Assembly: GCF_000143765.1 (NCBI RefSeq)
Contig: NZ_GL379773.1
Location: forward strand, 310,001-374,000
Source of the DNA: Sphingobacterium spiritivorum ATCC 33861
GTDB taxonomy: Bacteria > Bacteroidota > Bacteroidia > Sphingobacteriales > Sphingobacteriaceae
Length of the DNA: 64,000 nt
Direction of reading: 5' to 3'
Every line of letters starts with the position of its first letter. The first letter of the stretch is position 1. The position numbers and the translations under genes were made by a program. This document shows positions 26,377 to 35,104 of this stretch, in pieces. The notes under the pieces were generated by a model that saw only the letters and a list, made by a program, of their open reading frames with translations, ran no database searches and was not told the origin of the DNA.

Positions 26377-27283
26377 TTGCCTCCTTTCCAATATTGTTTA
26401 TTGTCTCGTAAATATTCTCTCCGAACCGTAACTCTTTAGCGGATTCATATATCAATCCGGATATGAGTACAGAGAACATATAGCTGGTTATCGTTACCAG
26501 TGAGAAAATAGTTCCACCCAGCGAAACAATCAGTTTTCCGGAAAAGGTATCAAAAAAATTATCGTTGAACCCGACCGTATTATAAGCAATCAGTCCCAGG
26601 ATCAATGCAGGGATCAGGGTCATCATCATCAGCATAACCTGAAAGATGGCGCTGACAATATAAGAGGATACACCATAATCATATACTTTTTTCTTCAGCA
26701 AATGATAGGCCTCACTAAAACAGCTGCCAAGAGAATAATAACCTTCTCTATATAACATAAAAGCACAGAACAACCACACTCCAATCAGGGACATCAGGAC
26801 TCCTGCCACGATGTTACCGACAAAAGGAATAAAAGAAGCAATAATCAAGACAAAGAAAAACGGGATGATCATGATTAACATCACCAGAATAGATGCGCCG
26901 AAAAACCTAAAATACTTCGCAAAGTTTGATTTAAAATTGTTCCATACTTCCGTTGATCCGAAATCCAGATTGTTCTGATTTTTCAACAGGATAAAATATT
27001 CTATAGCTATGCCAAAAAACAGAGTAGAAAGGAGTAAAAGTGCACAGACTATACCAATAAAGAGACCCCATATCTGCATCATATCTCCGGCACTGAAGTC
27101 TGCATTAAAATCTACTTTAGTCGTCAGATAAAAGACCAGTAGCAACAGAATAGCAAGAGGAATAACCGCCAGCCGAAACAACGTTGCACAGAAATGCCGG
27201 ATAACGATCTTCAGCAAATCCACAAAATCCTGTACAAACTCTCCTAATTTACGTTCCTTTTTGAACTCAAAGTTTAACTCCAT
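26366..27283 (-). CDS. Multi-helix membrane protein, DUF4013-like
   Basis: The 305-residue protein has a cytoplasmic start and six or seven membrane helices, with glycine-rich segments such as IPFVGNIVAGVLMSLIGVW and LIPALILGLIAYNTVG. It resembles the DUF4013 / glycerophosphodiester-phosphodiesterase membrane-domain type of protein, but I cannot assign it firmly. It overlaps the SpoIIM gene by 10 bp and the DUF4129 gene by 11 bp, so it is inside the coupled operon. Function is unknown. Confidence 0.8.
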   Translation of the reverse strand: MELNFEFKKERKLGEFVQDFVDLLKIVIRHFCATLFRLAVIPLAILLLLVFYLTTKVDFNADFSAGDMMQIWGLFIGIVCALLLLSTLFFGIAIEYFILLKNQNNLDFGSTEVWNNFKSNFAKYFRFFGASILVMLIMIIPFFFVLIIASFIPFVGNIVAGVLMSLIGVWLFCAFMLYREGYYSLGSCFSEAYHLLKKKVYDYGVSSYIVSAIFQVMLMMMTLIPALILGLIAYNTVGFNDNFFDTFSGKLIVSLGGTIFSLVTITSYMFSVLISGLIYESAKELRFGENIYETINNIGKEANGH

Positions 27284-28236
27284 TCAAATTTTCTGGCTAA
27301 TTGATACGGTCTCCAAATATAAAAATATACAATCGCGAATAAGGACGCAAAAATAATAGCTAAGCACATGGCTAAAGATGACTGATAAAAACGGGTCACA
27401 AACCCTTCTAATGTACCTGCAATGATGAAAAACGGAACAGTACTGATGAGTACTTTGCTGGCTAGCTTGGCTCCCCGTTTAAAAGATTCCATCCGGGTAT
27501 ATGATTTTGGAAACAGCATACTGTTTCCTAATGTGAGTCCGCAGCCTCCTGCAATGATAATCACCGAAATCTCTATAGTTCCATGGATCCAGATGGCAGA
27601 CATCGCCTCCTGCATGACTCCGTACTTGAAAAACATGTAATGAAATGCCCCCAGCATAATTCCGTTAGAAAACAGAATATAACCGGAGCCGATACTATAG
27701 AATATGCCAAAAATAAAGGCGTAAAATGCTACCCTTACATTATTGATCGTGATCGCTAAGGCAGATCCGAACATCCCTCCTTCATCATAGATGGCAGCAG
27801 GATCTCCTTCTTTTATTTTTTCTGTTGTAAAGTCCACATATCCGTCTCCTAATATCAGGCGTACAAATTGTTCGTCATAGTGTGCCGACAGAAAACCAAT
27901 GCCTACAGCAAGACAGAAAATCAACAGGGAGTAGAACAGTTGTTTTCTGATTTTCCAGATAGCCTCAGGAATCTCATAATTTACAAAATGCAGAAACTGA
28001 TTGTTTGAGGCTCGCTGATCTTTATAAATCTTCTGATGTGCAATAAGAGACAATTCATTCAGATATTGCTTTGTTTTACTTTGCGGGTAAAAAGTTTGCG
28101 CATATGCCAAATCATTCGTAAGTTCGATATAGTTAGAGGCTAATTCATCCGGATCAATATCAGCTTTATTTGCTAAATTGCTTTCAATAGTTGCCCATTT
28201 TTCTTTATTTCGGTCTATGAATGAAGGTTCTCGCAT
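27274..28236 (-). CDS. Stage II sporulation protein M-like (SpoIIM/DUF95) membrane protein
   Basis: The 320-residue protein has a cytoplasmic N-terminal helical region (residues 1-95) with ELASNYIELTNDLAYAQTFYP, then five or more membrane helices with the DUF95 pattern NNVRVAFYAFIFGIFYSIGS, FHYMFFKYGVM, WIHGTIEISVIIIAGGCGL. The IHG(T)xE segment is the most conserved part of the family. It is not linked to sporulation here; in Bacteroidota such genes stand next to MoxR, DUF58 and RDD genes. It is the first gene of the operon, and its promoter element overlaps the start codon of the divergent RDD gene 32 bp away. Confidence 0.9.
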   Translation of the reverse strand: MREPSFIDRNKEKWATIESNLANKADIDPDELASNYIELTNDLAYAQTFYPQSKTKQYLNELSLIAHQKIYKDQRASNNQFLHFVNYEIPEAIWKIRKQLFYSLLIFCLAVGIGFLSAHYDEQFVRLILGDGYVDFTTEKIKEGDPAAIYDEGGMFGSALAITINNVRVAFYAFIFGIFYSIGSGYILFSNGIMLGAFHYMFFKYGVMQEAMSAIWIHGTIEISVIIIAGGCGLTLGNSMLFPKSYTRMESFKRGAKLASKVLISTVPFFIIAGTLEGFVTRFYQSSLAMCLAIIFASLFAIVYFYIWRPYQLARKFEWS

Positions 28237-28261
28237 AATTAAAATAATCGACGCATGTACT

Positions 28262-28269
28262 CAAATATA
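28262..28269 (-). promoter_or_regulatory. -7 promoter element of the SpoIIM-to-DUF58 operon
   Basis: The minus strand reads TATATTTG, perfect TAnnTTTG, with a predicted leader of about 20 nt before the SpoIIM-like start. The element's first base is also the first base of the RDD start codon on the other strand, so both directions compete for the same DNA. Confidence 0.6.
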
Positions 28270-28997
28270 TGAATAAGCTCTTAATAAATACCCCTCAAAA
28301 CGTAAAATTTGAATATAATTTGGCCACTTTAGGTGCCCGGATTATTGCCTTTGGGATAGATCAGCTTATTGTTATAGCTTATGTTATTCTTGCCGTTCTT
28401 ATTTTGAAGTATTCCGGAGCAGCCTTTTTATCAGATTCATGGACGACAATGGGGCTCTATAGTTTGTTTATGCTTCCGGCTTTCTTTTATCCGTTTGTCA
28501 TGGAAACCGTCCTTTCAGGGCAGACACTAGGAAAAAAGATAATGAAAATCAAGGTTGTCAAAATTGACGGCACAAGAGCTACTGCTTATCAGTATTTTAT
28601 TCGTTGGGTATGTTCCATTGTCGATATTTTCCTTTGCATGGGAGCATTGGGAATGAGCAGTATTATTCTATCTAAAAAGGGACAGCGTATCGGAGATCTG
28701 GCAGCAGATACCACAGTGATCAGCACGCAGACGAATACGCAGCTCAGCCATACTTTGTTTGCAGAAATAACAGCAGAGAGAGCTGTTACGTATCCACAGG
28801 TCGTCAAATTAAGCGATCAGGATGCCAACACTATAAAAGATGTTTTTAATAAGGGATTTAAGCGTAAGGACTACAATATTATCTGGGCTTTATCCGCCAG
28901 ACTTGAACAGATATTAGGTATTCAGCGGGACAGAAATCCGGAAGAGTTTATCGATATTATAATAAAAGATCATTATACGATATTCCGCGACAAATAG
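28269..28997 (+). CDS. RDD family membrane protein
   Basis: The 242-residue protein has an RDD domain: an Arg in the first helix region (TLGARIIAFGIDQLIVI), Asp in the same helix, and the later SGQTLGKKIMKIKVVKIDG segment followed by a RWVCSIVDIF helix with another Arg and Asp. RDD proteins are small membrane proteins, some proposed to transport small ions or compatible solutes. The C-terminal 90 residues are cytoplasmic and contain RDRNPEEFIDIIIKDHY. It is divergent from the SpoIIM operon with which it is generally associated, and ends at a bidirectional terminator. Confidence 0.9.
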   Translation: MNKLLINTPQNVKFEYNLATLGARIIAFGIDQLIVIAYVILAVLILKYSGAAFLSDSWTTMGLYSLFMLPAFFYPFVMETVLSGQTLGKKIMKIKVVKIDGTRATAYQYFIRWVCSIVDIFLCMGALGMSSIILSKKGQRIGDLAADTTVISTQTNTQLSHTLFAEITAERAVTYPQVVKLSDQDANTIKDVFNKGFKRKDYNIIWALSARLEQILGIQRDRNPEEFIDIIIKDHYTIFRDK

Positions 28998-29027
28998 AAA
29001 AATCCCATTCGGTTGAATGGGATTTTT
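28998..29027. terminator. Bidirectional terminator between RDD gene and fabD
   Basis: Perfect 13-bp stem (AAAAATCCCATTC at 28998-29010 with GAATGGGATTTTT at 29015-29027) and a GGTT loop. It starts one base after the RDD stop and has a T-run on both strands, so it can serve both convergent genes. Confidence 0.9.
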
Positions 29028-29045
29028 CGTTTTATGTTATATCAA

Positions 29046-29930
29046 TTATACTGTTGCAGCTGAAGTTGGAATCTGACGATCTACCTTCTTCACCAGTCCT
29101 TGCAACACATTGCCCGGACCTACTTCTACAAATGCTTCTGCTCCGTCACTAAGAATATGCTGTACTGTCTGAGTCCAGCGAACAGCTCCTGTCAATTGTG
29201 CAATAAGATTTTCTTTAATTACAGCAGGATCAGTCTGCGGTTTTGCATCTACATTCTGATAGATCGGACAAACAGGGCTTTTGATGTCTACCGCCTCGAT
29301 AGCCGCCTGCAGCTCTACACGTGCAGGTTCCATCAAAGGAGAGTGGAACGCGCCACCAACGTTAAGTTTCAAAGCTCGTTTAGCACCAGCAGCCAACAAC
29401 AACTCACAAGCTTTATCCACTCCTGCTACTGTACCCGAGATAACCACCTGTCCGGGACAGTTAAAATTCGCAGCGACAACCGTCTCCTCTACTTTAGCAC
29501 ATGTTTCTTCGACTATGGCATCTTCAAGACCCAAAATCGCAGCCATTGCTGAGGGCTCGATTTCAGTCGCCTTTTGCATAGCATTCGCACGTTTGGCTAC
29601 CAATTGTAAACCGTCTTCAAAAGTAAGTGCTCCTGCAGCGACCAATGCTGAAAATTCACCTAATGAGTGTCCTGCAACCATATCCGGCTTGAAGTTTTCG
29701 CCCAAAGCTTTCGCAAGGATTACAGAATGCAGGAAAATAGCAGGTTGTGTTACTTTGGTTTGTTTCAACTCTTCATCCGTACCATTGAACATTATGTCGG
29801 TGATACGAAATCCTAAAATATCATTAGCCTGTTCGAACAGAGCCTTTGTTTCATCATTCAAATTATACAAATCCTGGCCCATTCCTACAAATTGAGCGCC
29901 CTGACCCGGAAACACGTAAGCTGTTTTCAT
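29046..29930 (-). CDS. fabD: Malonyl-CoA:ACP transacylase
   Basis: FabD loads malonyl groups onto acyl carrier protein for fatty-acid synthesis. The 294-residue product begins with the family's TAYVFPGQGAQFVGMG and has the nucleophile Ser89 in GHSLGE, the supporting Arg114 in VAKRANAMQ, and the catalytic His196 in GGAFHSPLM. The C-terminal VEVGPGNVLQGLVKK is typical. It stands alone on the minus strand with its own promoter element at 29955-29962. Confidence 0.97.
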   Translation of the reverse strand: MKTAYVFPGQGAQFVGMGQDLYNLNDETKALFEQANDILGFRITDIMFNGTDEELKQTKVTQPAIFLHSVILAKALGENFKPDMVAGHSLGEFSALVAAGALTFEDGLQLVAKRANAMQKATEIEPSAMAAILGLEDAIVEETCAKVEETVVAANFNCPGQVVISGTVAGVDKACELLLAAGAKRALKLNVGGAFHSPLMEPARVELQAAIEAVDIKSPVCPIYQNVDAKPQTDPAVIKENLIAQLTGAVRWTQTVQHILSDGAEAFVEVGPGNVLQGLVKKVDRQIPTSAATV

Positions 29931-29954
29931 ATTTTATCTTGATTGTTAATGGAA

Positions 29955-29962
29955 CAAATATA
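29955..29962 (-). promoter_or_regulatory. -7 promoter element of fabD
   Basis: The minus strand reads TATATTTG (perfect TAnnTTTG), 24 bp upstream of the fabD start codon, in the 43-bp gap between fabD and the M16 peptidase gene. It lies just downstream of the peptidase stop, so fabD need not depend on read-through. Confidence 0.6.
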
Positions 29963-29973
29963 CTTAAATATCC

Positions 29974-31218
29974 CTAATCCTCTTCCGAAGGCACAAAACT
30001 TAGAGAGGTCATCTTATCCGTATCAAAGATATCTTCTAATATTTCTTTGGCAGCATCTGCAGACACCTCATCAATTTTTTGAAAGACTTCATCCAGCGTT
30101 ATTACCCGATCATAGTCCATGATATTTTTTGCCACAGCAATGATCATACTCATTCTGTTTTCCTCTGCCAGCGCAATCTGCCCCTTAAATTTATTCTTTG
30201 CTTTTTGAAGTTGTGCCGCTGTAAGACCATGCGCTTTCAGTCTATTCAATTCTTTGAAAACAAGGGATACCGCCTTTTTTGCTTTCTCCTCATCGGTTCC
30301 CAGATAAATGGAAAAAATCCCTGTATCCGAAAACATGGAATAATTTGATTCAATCGTATAAGCGATACCGTACTTTTCACGGATAGATAAGTTCAGAATA
30401 GAACTCATACCCAATCCTCCCAGCATATTATTCAATAATAACAGACCGGTTTTTCGTTCATCCCGTATACCATAAGCCTGCGTACCCAGCATATAATGTA
30501 CCTGATTTATGGGTTTCTCCACCCGAATATGTTGCGGAGCATGCACCGGAACAAGCGTTCTGTCTCTCTGAATAACAGCTGTCTCGATCTGCCCGAAAAT
30601 ACGATTGACCAGTTTTTCTATCTGCATTTTTTTATAATCTCCGGTAATACCGATAACAATATCATTGGTATTATAATTCCCCTGCATAAAACGAAGTATA
30701 TCGCTTTTTTGCAAGCCGATCAACTGATCTTCTATTCCCAGAATATTATGCCCTAAGCCGGAATCTGCGAATAAAATATCTTCAAAATCATCAATAATAG
30801 CATCTTCAGGGCTGTCCAGATAGGATGCCATTTCATCTACAATGACGCTTTTTTCCTTTTCCATCTCAATATCAGGAAAAGTGGAGTGAAATATAATATC
30901 TTCAAACAGGTCCAGTGCCCGGTCCAGATACGGATTCAAGACAGAAGCGTGAATACAGGTATACTCTTTCGTAGTATAGGCATTCAAATCTCCTCCTACC
31001 GTCTCCAACCGGTTTAAGATCTGATTTGTATTTCTTCGTTCCGTTTGTTTAAATAGCAGATGCTCTATAAAGTGTGCTACGCCAAATTTTCCGTTTTCTT
31101 CATCACGGGAACCGGCATTGATAAGAAGACAGGTATGTGTGATCGGAGTTTGCTGGGGATATAAAACTATCCTAATGCCATTCGATAATCGAATAATCTC
31201 ATATTCCATTGTAGTCAT
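29974..31218 (-). CDS. M16 family zinc metallopeptidase (processing-peptidase-like)
   Basis: The 414-residue protein is an M16 (pitrilysin/insulinase clan) peptidase. The inverted zinc motif HxxEH is intact as His49-Phe-Ile-Glu52-His53, with the distal zinc ligand Glu129 in VIVDEMASY. The C-terminal domain has the RxxY-type segment REKYGIAYTIESNYSMF. No signal peptide is visible, so it is probably cytoplasmic. The single-domain-pair length (about 410) is that of the bacterial beta-MPP-like group. The start ATG at 31218 is used; one at codon 4 is also possible. Confidence 0.93.
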   Translation of the reverse strand: MTTMEYEIIRLSNGIRIVLYPQQTPITHTCLLINAGSRDEENGKFGVAHFIEHLLFKQTERRNTNQILNRLETVGGDLNAYTTKEYTCIHASVLNPYLDRALDLFEDIIFHSTFPDIEMEKEKSVIVDEMASYLDSPEDAIIDDFEDILFADSGLGHNILGIEDQLIGLQKSDILRFMQGNYNTNDIVIGITGDYKKMQIEKLVNRIFGQIETAVIQRDRTLVPVHAPQHIRVEKPINQVHYMLGTQAYGIRDERKTGLLLLNNMLGGLGMSSILNLSIREKYGIAYTIESNYSMFSDTGIFSIYLGTDEEKAKKAVSLVFKELNRLKAHGLTAAQLQKAKNKFKGQIALAEENRMSMIIAVAKNIMDYDRVITLDEVFQKIDEVSADAAKEILEDIFDTDKMTSLSFVPSEED

Positions 31219-31281
31219 CTAAAAATATTATGGGTGTTCAATATACTTCGTATTCCAATACCTACGATGTATAGGATTGTG

Positions 31282-31289
31282 CAAAACTA
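31282..31289 (-). promoter_or_regulatory. Candidate -7 promoter element of the M16 peptidase gene
   Basis: The minus strand reads TAGTTTTG, matching TAnnTTTG, between the terminator of the upstream barrel-protein gene and the peptidase start. It would give a leader of about 60 nt. Confidence 0.5.
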
Positions 31290-31302
31290 CATAATTATAA
31301 AA

Positions 31303-31339
31303 CAAAAACGGCTGCAGTCTTACAGAACTACAACCGTTT
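31303..31339 (-). terminator. Terminator of the outer-membrane barrel gene
   Basis: A 13-bp stem between 31306-31318 and 31327-31339. As minus-strand RNA two positions are G-U pairs, whereas on the plus strand they would be mismatches, which shows the hairpin is built for minus-strand transcripts. It is followed by TTTGTTTTAT. Confidence 0.75.
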
Positions 31340-31360
31340 GTCGATTTCAAAGGTATAAAA

Positions 31361-34156
31361 TTACATTCTGGGTGGACGTCCTCCTCCTGGAAATCTATTA
31401 TCTTCCTGCGGACCTACACCTCCTGCAAACTTGGAGAACTTGTAAGTAAACATCAGCATGAAGTAACGGCCGAGTCTGTTGGTCCGGCTGTCAGAGATCT
31501 GAATATCTGAAAATGTTCTTGAAATATTCGTCTGCTCATTCAGCAGGTCAAATGCCTGTAAACGGAGCGTACCTCTGTTTTGCTTCATAAATTTTTTCTC
31601 CACATATGTGTTTATAACAAACGGGTTTTCGTTATACGCATTACCCTGATAGAATGTCTTGGACAGATCTGCGCCAAAAATAACCGATGGTGAAATATTA
31701 ACAGATCCGATCAAAGTCGGTGCATAAGACTGCATCACGACTGTTGTATTATTAAGGGTATTGTTGGTATGATTCCACGAGTATCTGAAACCCGGATTTA
31801 TCTCCAGATTTTCGGAAGGGTTATATCTGAACATCACCCCTTGGTTTAAGGCCCAGTTTTTAGCAAGATTCAGCTTTCCGTCCGTATATGACGGATTATT
31901 ATTATAGGTCAGACCTCCCATAAAGTTTATACTATAAGTCTTACTCTTGAATGACCGTCCGTAATGATAGAAACCATTCAGACTAAATGCTCCGTCCTCA
32001 TTCAGGTAATTAACTTCCTGTATTATACCCAATCCCGGATCAGTTCTTCTGAAATTATTGGACACAATTTTATCCTGCGTCAATGTTCCGTTCAGCATCA
32101 CAAAGAATGTTTTTCCTTTTTGAAAATCGGAGGAATTAAACCGGAATCTCAGATTATGCCGAAATTCAGCTGCCAGATCCGGATTACCCGTAACCACGTT
32201 TGTCGGATTAGAGTTATCTGTGAATGGCTGTATCTGTGTGATAGATGGCTCATTGGAATTTCCGGAATAGTTGATCTGCAAATTCTTCTGACGATTGAAT
32301 TTGTACTCGAATCTGGCAATCGGGATAAAATTAAACCCATTGCGGTGAATATTGATTTTATTCCCGTCCACTATCGCATCTCCATCTAATATGGAAGGCT
32401 GTACCGAAGCCCCGATAGCATATTTGATTTTATCATTATTGTAGCTGTAGTTGGCTCCTACACGATGTGTACTAAAGGAATAATCATACATACGCTCAAA
32501 ATTAAAGTCATCGTCATCCAGAACTGATCCGTCAAGGTTATATGCTTTCTGATTGCGGTTATTGTCATAGGTATTGACATTATAATCATACGAGACTTCC
32601 AATTTGCCAAACTGGCTCAACGGTTCTATATAGGATACACTTGCACCTCCGTTCCAGCTTTTATTGTCAAGCTCAGCCAGCGTTCTTCTGTAAATACTAT
32701 CCATGGTAATGGTGCTGTTGTTGGGATCGCCGACTAAGGTCTCAATAATACGGTCCTGATCTTGTTTGGTTCCCGAAGAATTGATGTTCATATTGAAAAA
32801 AATATTTCTACCCTTATCATTCAGACGTCTGTTATACAAAGCACTGATGCCCACATTCGGACTCCTTGAAGAACTGTACGAGTTGTTGGATTCAGTATTA
32901 TACAGCACTCCGTTTAAGAGATTTTCATTGTGACTGTATGTGTCAGTCGTTGTTTTTCCATAGCCTAGCTGAGGTGAAATTTTAATAAAATCCTTTGCTG
33001 AAGGTTTCCACTCCAGATTTGCTTCAAATCTGTGGGTATTCCCGATTGTATTTGTGGTAGACTCGGTATTCTTGTCTAATGTAGAATCGGGATATAAAAA
33101 TTTGTTGAGACTGGAGGAAATGACATCATTGTCATCGTGACCATAGCTATAGCTACCATATACAGTCACCTTATCATTATAATCCTGCCTGTAGTTTAAT
33201 CCGAATGATCCTGTATTAGTAATTCCGTTAGCACCGCCGAACATACCGCCGCCACCTCTGGCACCACCGCCACCCTGGCGTCTTCTGGCTCCGCCACCTT
33301 GTGTATTAAAGTCAAATAGCGGGGCATTGATATTGTTCAGGTTTCCTAACGCGGAAATTTGCATACCTTCTTTCATCGCCAGGATCATCCCTGTAGCCTG
33401 ATAACGGTCTTCAGTTCCGTAACCAAGTCGTAATGTAGTCGTATATCCTTTATTTTTTGCCGGGTCGATCTGTATATTCAGGATTTTTTCGGCATCCCCA
33501 GTTTTATTACCTGTCAGATTAGCCACATCTCCATAATCATCAATAATCTGAATCTTCTCAATAATATCTGCAGGCAGATTTTGTGTTGCAGTCTTCACAT
33601 CTCCTCCAAAAAAGTCTTTGCCATTGATACGGATACGCTTTATCTGCTCTCCCTGTGCTGTCACTGTTCCATTTTTATCTACTTCTACACCTTCCAGTTT
33701 TTTTAAGGCATCTTCTACCAGTGCTCCGTCCCGTAATTTCAGATCGCGTGTAGTATATTCCAGTGTATCACTTTTCACCACCACCGTCGGAACACCGTCG
33801 ACTACGACTTCCTCCAGCATGGTACTGGTAGGCATCAGCTCAAAACTCGGAATGGACAGACTGTTCTGTCCCGCCTGGAAGGCAAATTCTTTCTCAAAAG
33901 TTTCATAACCTATACTGCTTACCTTGATTTTAAACTTTTCTCCCTTTACATTGCTGAAAGAATACATACCACTCATTGACGAGCTGGTACCCACCGAATC
34001 TTTATCTGAAATCAGTGTGACTGATGCTCCTGCCACCACACGGGATTTGCTGTCCCTTAGAAAACCCTGTACGCTTTTACCTGTTTGCGCTAATGCACTG
34101 GTAGCCGCTATACAGAAGACGATAAAAAAAGCAGCATACTTTTGAAGTATTTTCAT
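31361..34156 (-). CDS. CarboxypepD-type outer-membrane beta-barrel protein (TonB-dependent receptor-like)
   Basis: The 931-residue protein has a Sec signal (to about ALAQ, residue 24), a carboxypeptidase-regulatory-like domain (about 28-108), a plug-like domain (about 115-235) with DALKKLEGVEVDKNGTVTAQG and RIRINGKDFFGGD, and a C-terminal barrel of the outer-membrane beta-barrel family ending in RYFMLMFTYKFSKF. A Gly/Arg-rich stretch near residues 287-313 (RRRQGGGGARGGGGMFGG) interrupts the barrel start, and the tail ends GGGRPPRM. It probably transports or binds an unknown substrate in the outer membrane. It follows a CBM9-like gene by 13 bp. Confidence 0.9.
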   Translation of the reverse strand: MKILQKYAAFFIVFCIAATSALAQTGKSVQGFLRDSKSRVVAGASVTLISDKDSVGTSSSMSGMYSFSNVKGEKFKIKVSSIGYETFEKEFAFQAGQNSLSIPSFELMPTSTMLEEVVVDGVPTVVVKSDTLEYTTRDLKLRDGALVEDALKKLEGVEVDKNGTVTAQGEQIKRIRINGKDFFGGDVKTATQNLPADIIEKIQIIDDYGDVANLTGNKTGDAEKILNIQIDPAKNKGYTTTLRLGYGTEDRYQATGMILAMKEGMQISALGNLNNINAPLFDFNTQGGGARRRQGGGGARGGGGMFGGANGITNTGSFGLNYRQDYNDKVTVYGSYSYGHDDNDVISSSLNKFLYPDSTLDKNTESTTNTIGNTHRFEANLEWKPSAKDFIKISPQLGYGKTTTDTYSHNENLLNGVLYNTESNNSYSSSRSPNVGISALYNRRLNDKGRNIFFNMNINSSGTKQDQDRIIETLVGDPNNSTITMDSIYRRTLAELDNKSWNGGASVSYIEPLSQFGKLEVSYDYNVNTYDNNRNQKAYNLDGSVLDDDDFNFERMYDYSFSTHRVGANYSYNNDKIKYAIGASVQPSILDGDAIVDGNKINIHRNGFNFIPIARFEYKFNRQKNLQINYSGNSNEPSITQIQPFTDNSNPTNVVTGNPDLAAEFRHNLRFRFNSSDFQKGKTFFVMLNGTLTQDKIVSNNFRRTDPGLGIIQEVNYLNEDGAFSLNGFYHYGRSFKSKTYSINFMGGLTYNNNPSYTDGKLNLAKNWALNQGVMFRYNPSENLEINPGFRYSWNHTNNTLNNTTVVMQSYAPTLIGSVNISPSVIFGADLSKTFYQGNAYNENPFVINTYVEKKFMKQNRGTLRLQAFDLLNEQTNISRTFSDIQISDSRTNRLGRYFMLMFTYKFSKFAGGVGPQEDNRFPGGGRPPRM

Positions 34157-34169
34157 ATGTATATAATTA

Positions 34170-34919
34170 TTAATTCTGTTCCAGTATGGTCAATATCCAC
34201 ACCTCTGTTTGTACTTTACTTTGATTTTTAGGCATTTGTGGTGTAGCGTATGATCTTCCGCCGGCAACGGCCCTTCCCTTGTTAGCCCTGGCCGATCTGG
34301 CCATAACTGACCACATTGTATTTAACTGTAACTGAATTCCGACAGGACCTTTATCCTTATCTATGGCTAGTCTTGAAACCGGCAATACAGCCTCATAGCA
34401 CAGATTATCGTGTTCGTCGATCCGTATTTGCGCCTGAATTCCATAATTATTTGAGAAAGAAAGATTTCCATTTACTAATGACTGAAACCCTGAAATCTGA
34501 TATCCTCTTGCTGTGTTAAGCAACACTTGTCTGATATCCTGGCCTTTATATTCATCAGATTGTGCCAGTTCCCGTATATCTTCGCGGTCAGCAACAGGAT
34601 ATATCAACTCGGCTCCATCCTTTTTCTTTACATTACCATGTACTCCCAACGTTATACCCCAGCGCACGACATCTCTCTGTAGTTCTTTATCTTTGATTTT
34701 GACCGCTGCATACAAGTATTCTCCGTTTCGGGCAACAGAATAGCTCCAGGAAGAATCCTGATTAACAGCAGTAAGTTTCCCTGACCATTCCTTCAGCTGT
34801 CCGTCTATCACTACATTATCAATTGCAGGAAGACTTACAACAGGTTGTTTTGATTTCTTCTGCCCATAGCCGGACGTTGAAATCAGGAAACATATACATA
34901 TGATGAGAATTTTCTTCAT
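34170..34919 (-). CDS. Secreted protein with CBM9-like beta-sandwich
   Basis: Translation from the ATG at 34917-34919 gives a Sec signal peptide (MKKILIICICFLISTSGYG); a reading 20 codons longer adds an unlikely leader. The mature part resembles the carbohydrate-binding family 9-like sandwich: VIDGQLKEWSGKLTAV, WSYSVARNGEYLYAAVKIKD and a VVRWGITLGV strand. The last 30 residues are basic with RSARANKGRAVAGGRSY. No enzymatic domain is attached. It is 13 bp upstream of the barrel-protein gene, so the two probably act together at the cell surface. Confidence 0.75.
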   Translation of the reverse strand: MKKILIICICFLISTSGYGQKKSKQPVVSLPAIDNVVIDGQLKEWSGKLTAVNQDSSWSYSVARNGEYLYAAVKIKDKELQRDVVRWGITLGVHGNVKKKDGAELIYPVADREDIRELAQSDEYKGQDIRQVLLNTARGYQISGFQSLVNGNLSFSNNYGIQAQIRIDEHDNLCYEAVLPVSRLAIDKDKGPVGIQLQLNTMWSVMARSARANKGRAVAGGRSYATPQMPKNQSKVQTEVWILTILEQN

Positions 34920-35079
34920 AAACCGGTAATCGTGATGAACAAGGGATTGGACGTAAAGAATTGCCAAAGGTTTGTTCACTATTCGTTTTCGTTACAAAAG
35001 AACTGATAAGAAGTGTTAATTACTGTAAAAGCGGGTTAATCACAGAGAAGTTACATTTTCATCCCGGCTTAAGAAATAT

Positions 35080-35087
35080 TACTTTTG
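35080..35087 (+). promoter_or_regulatory. -7 promoter element of rnhB
   Basis: TACTTTTG, a perfect TAnnTTTG. The transcription start would fall near 35092, after which the first ATG is at 35105. This supports the ATG start over the TTG at 35096. Confidence 0.6.
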
Positions 35088-35104
35088 AAGTTTAATTGAA
35101 TACC

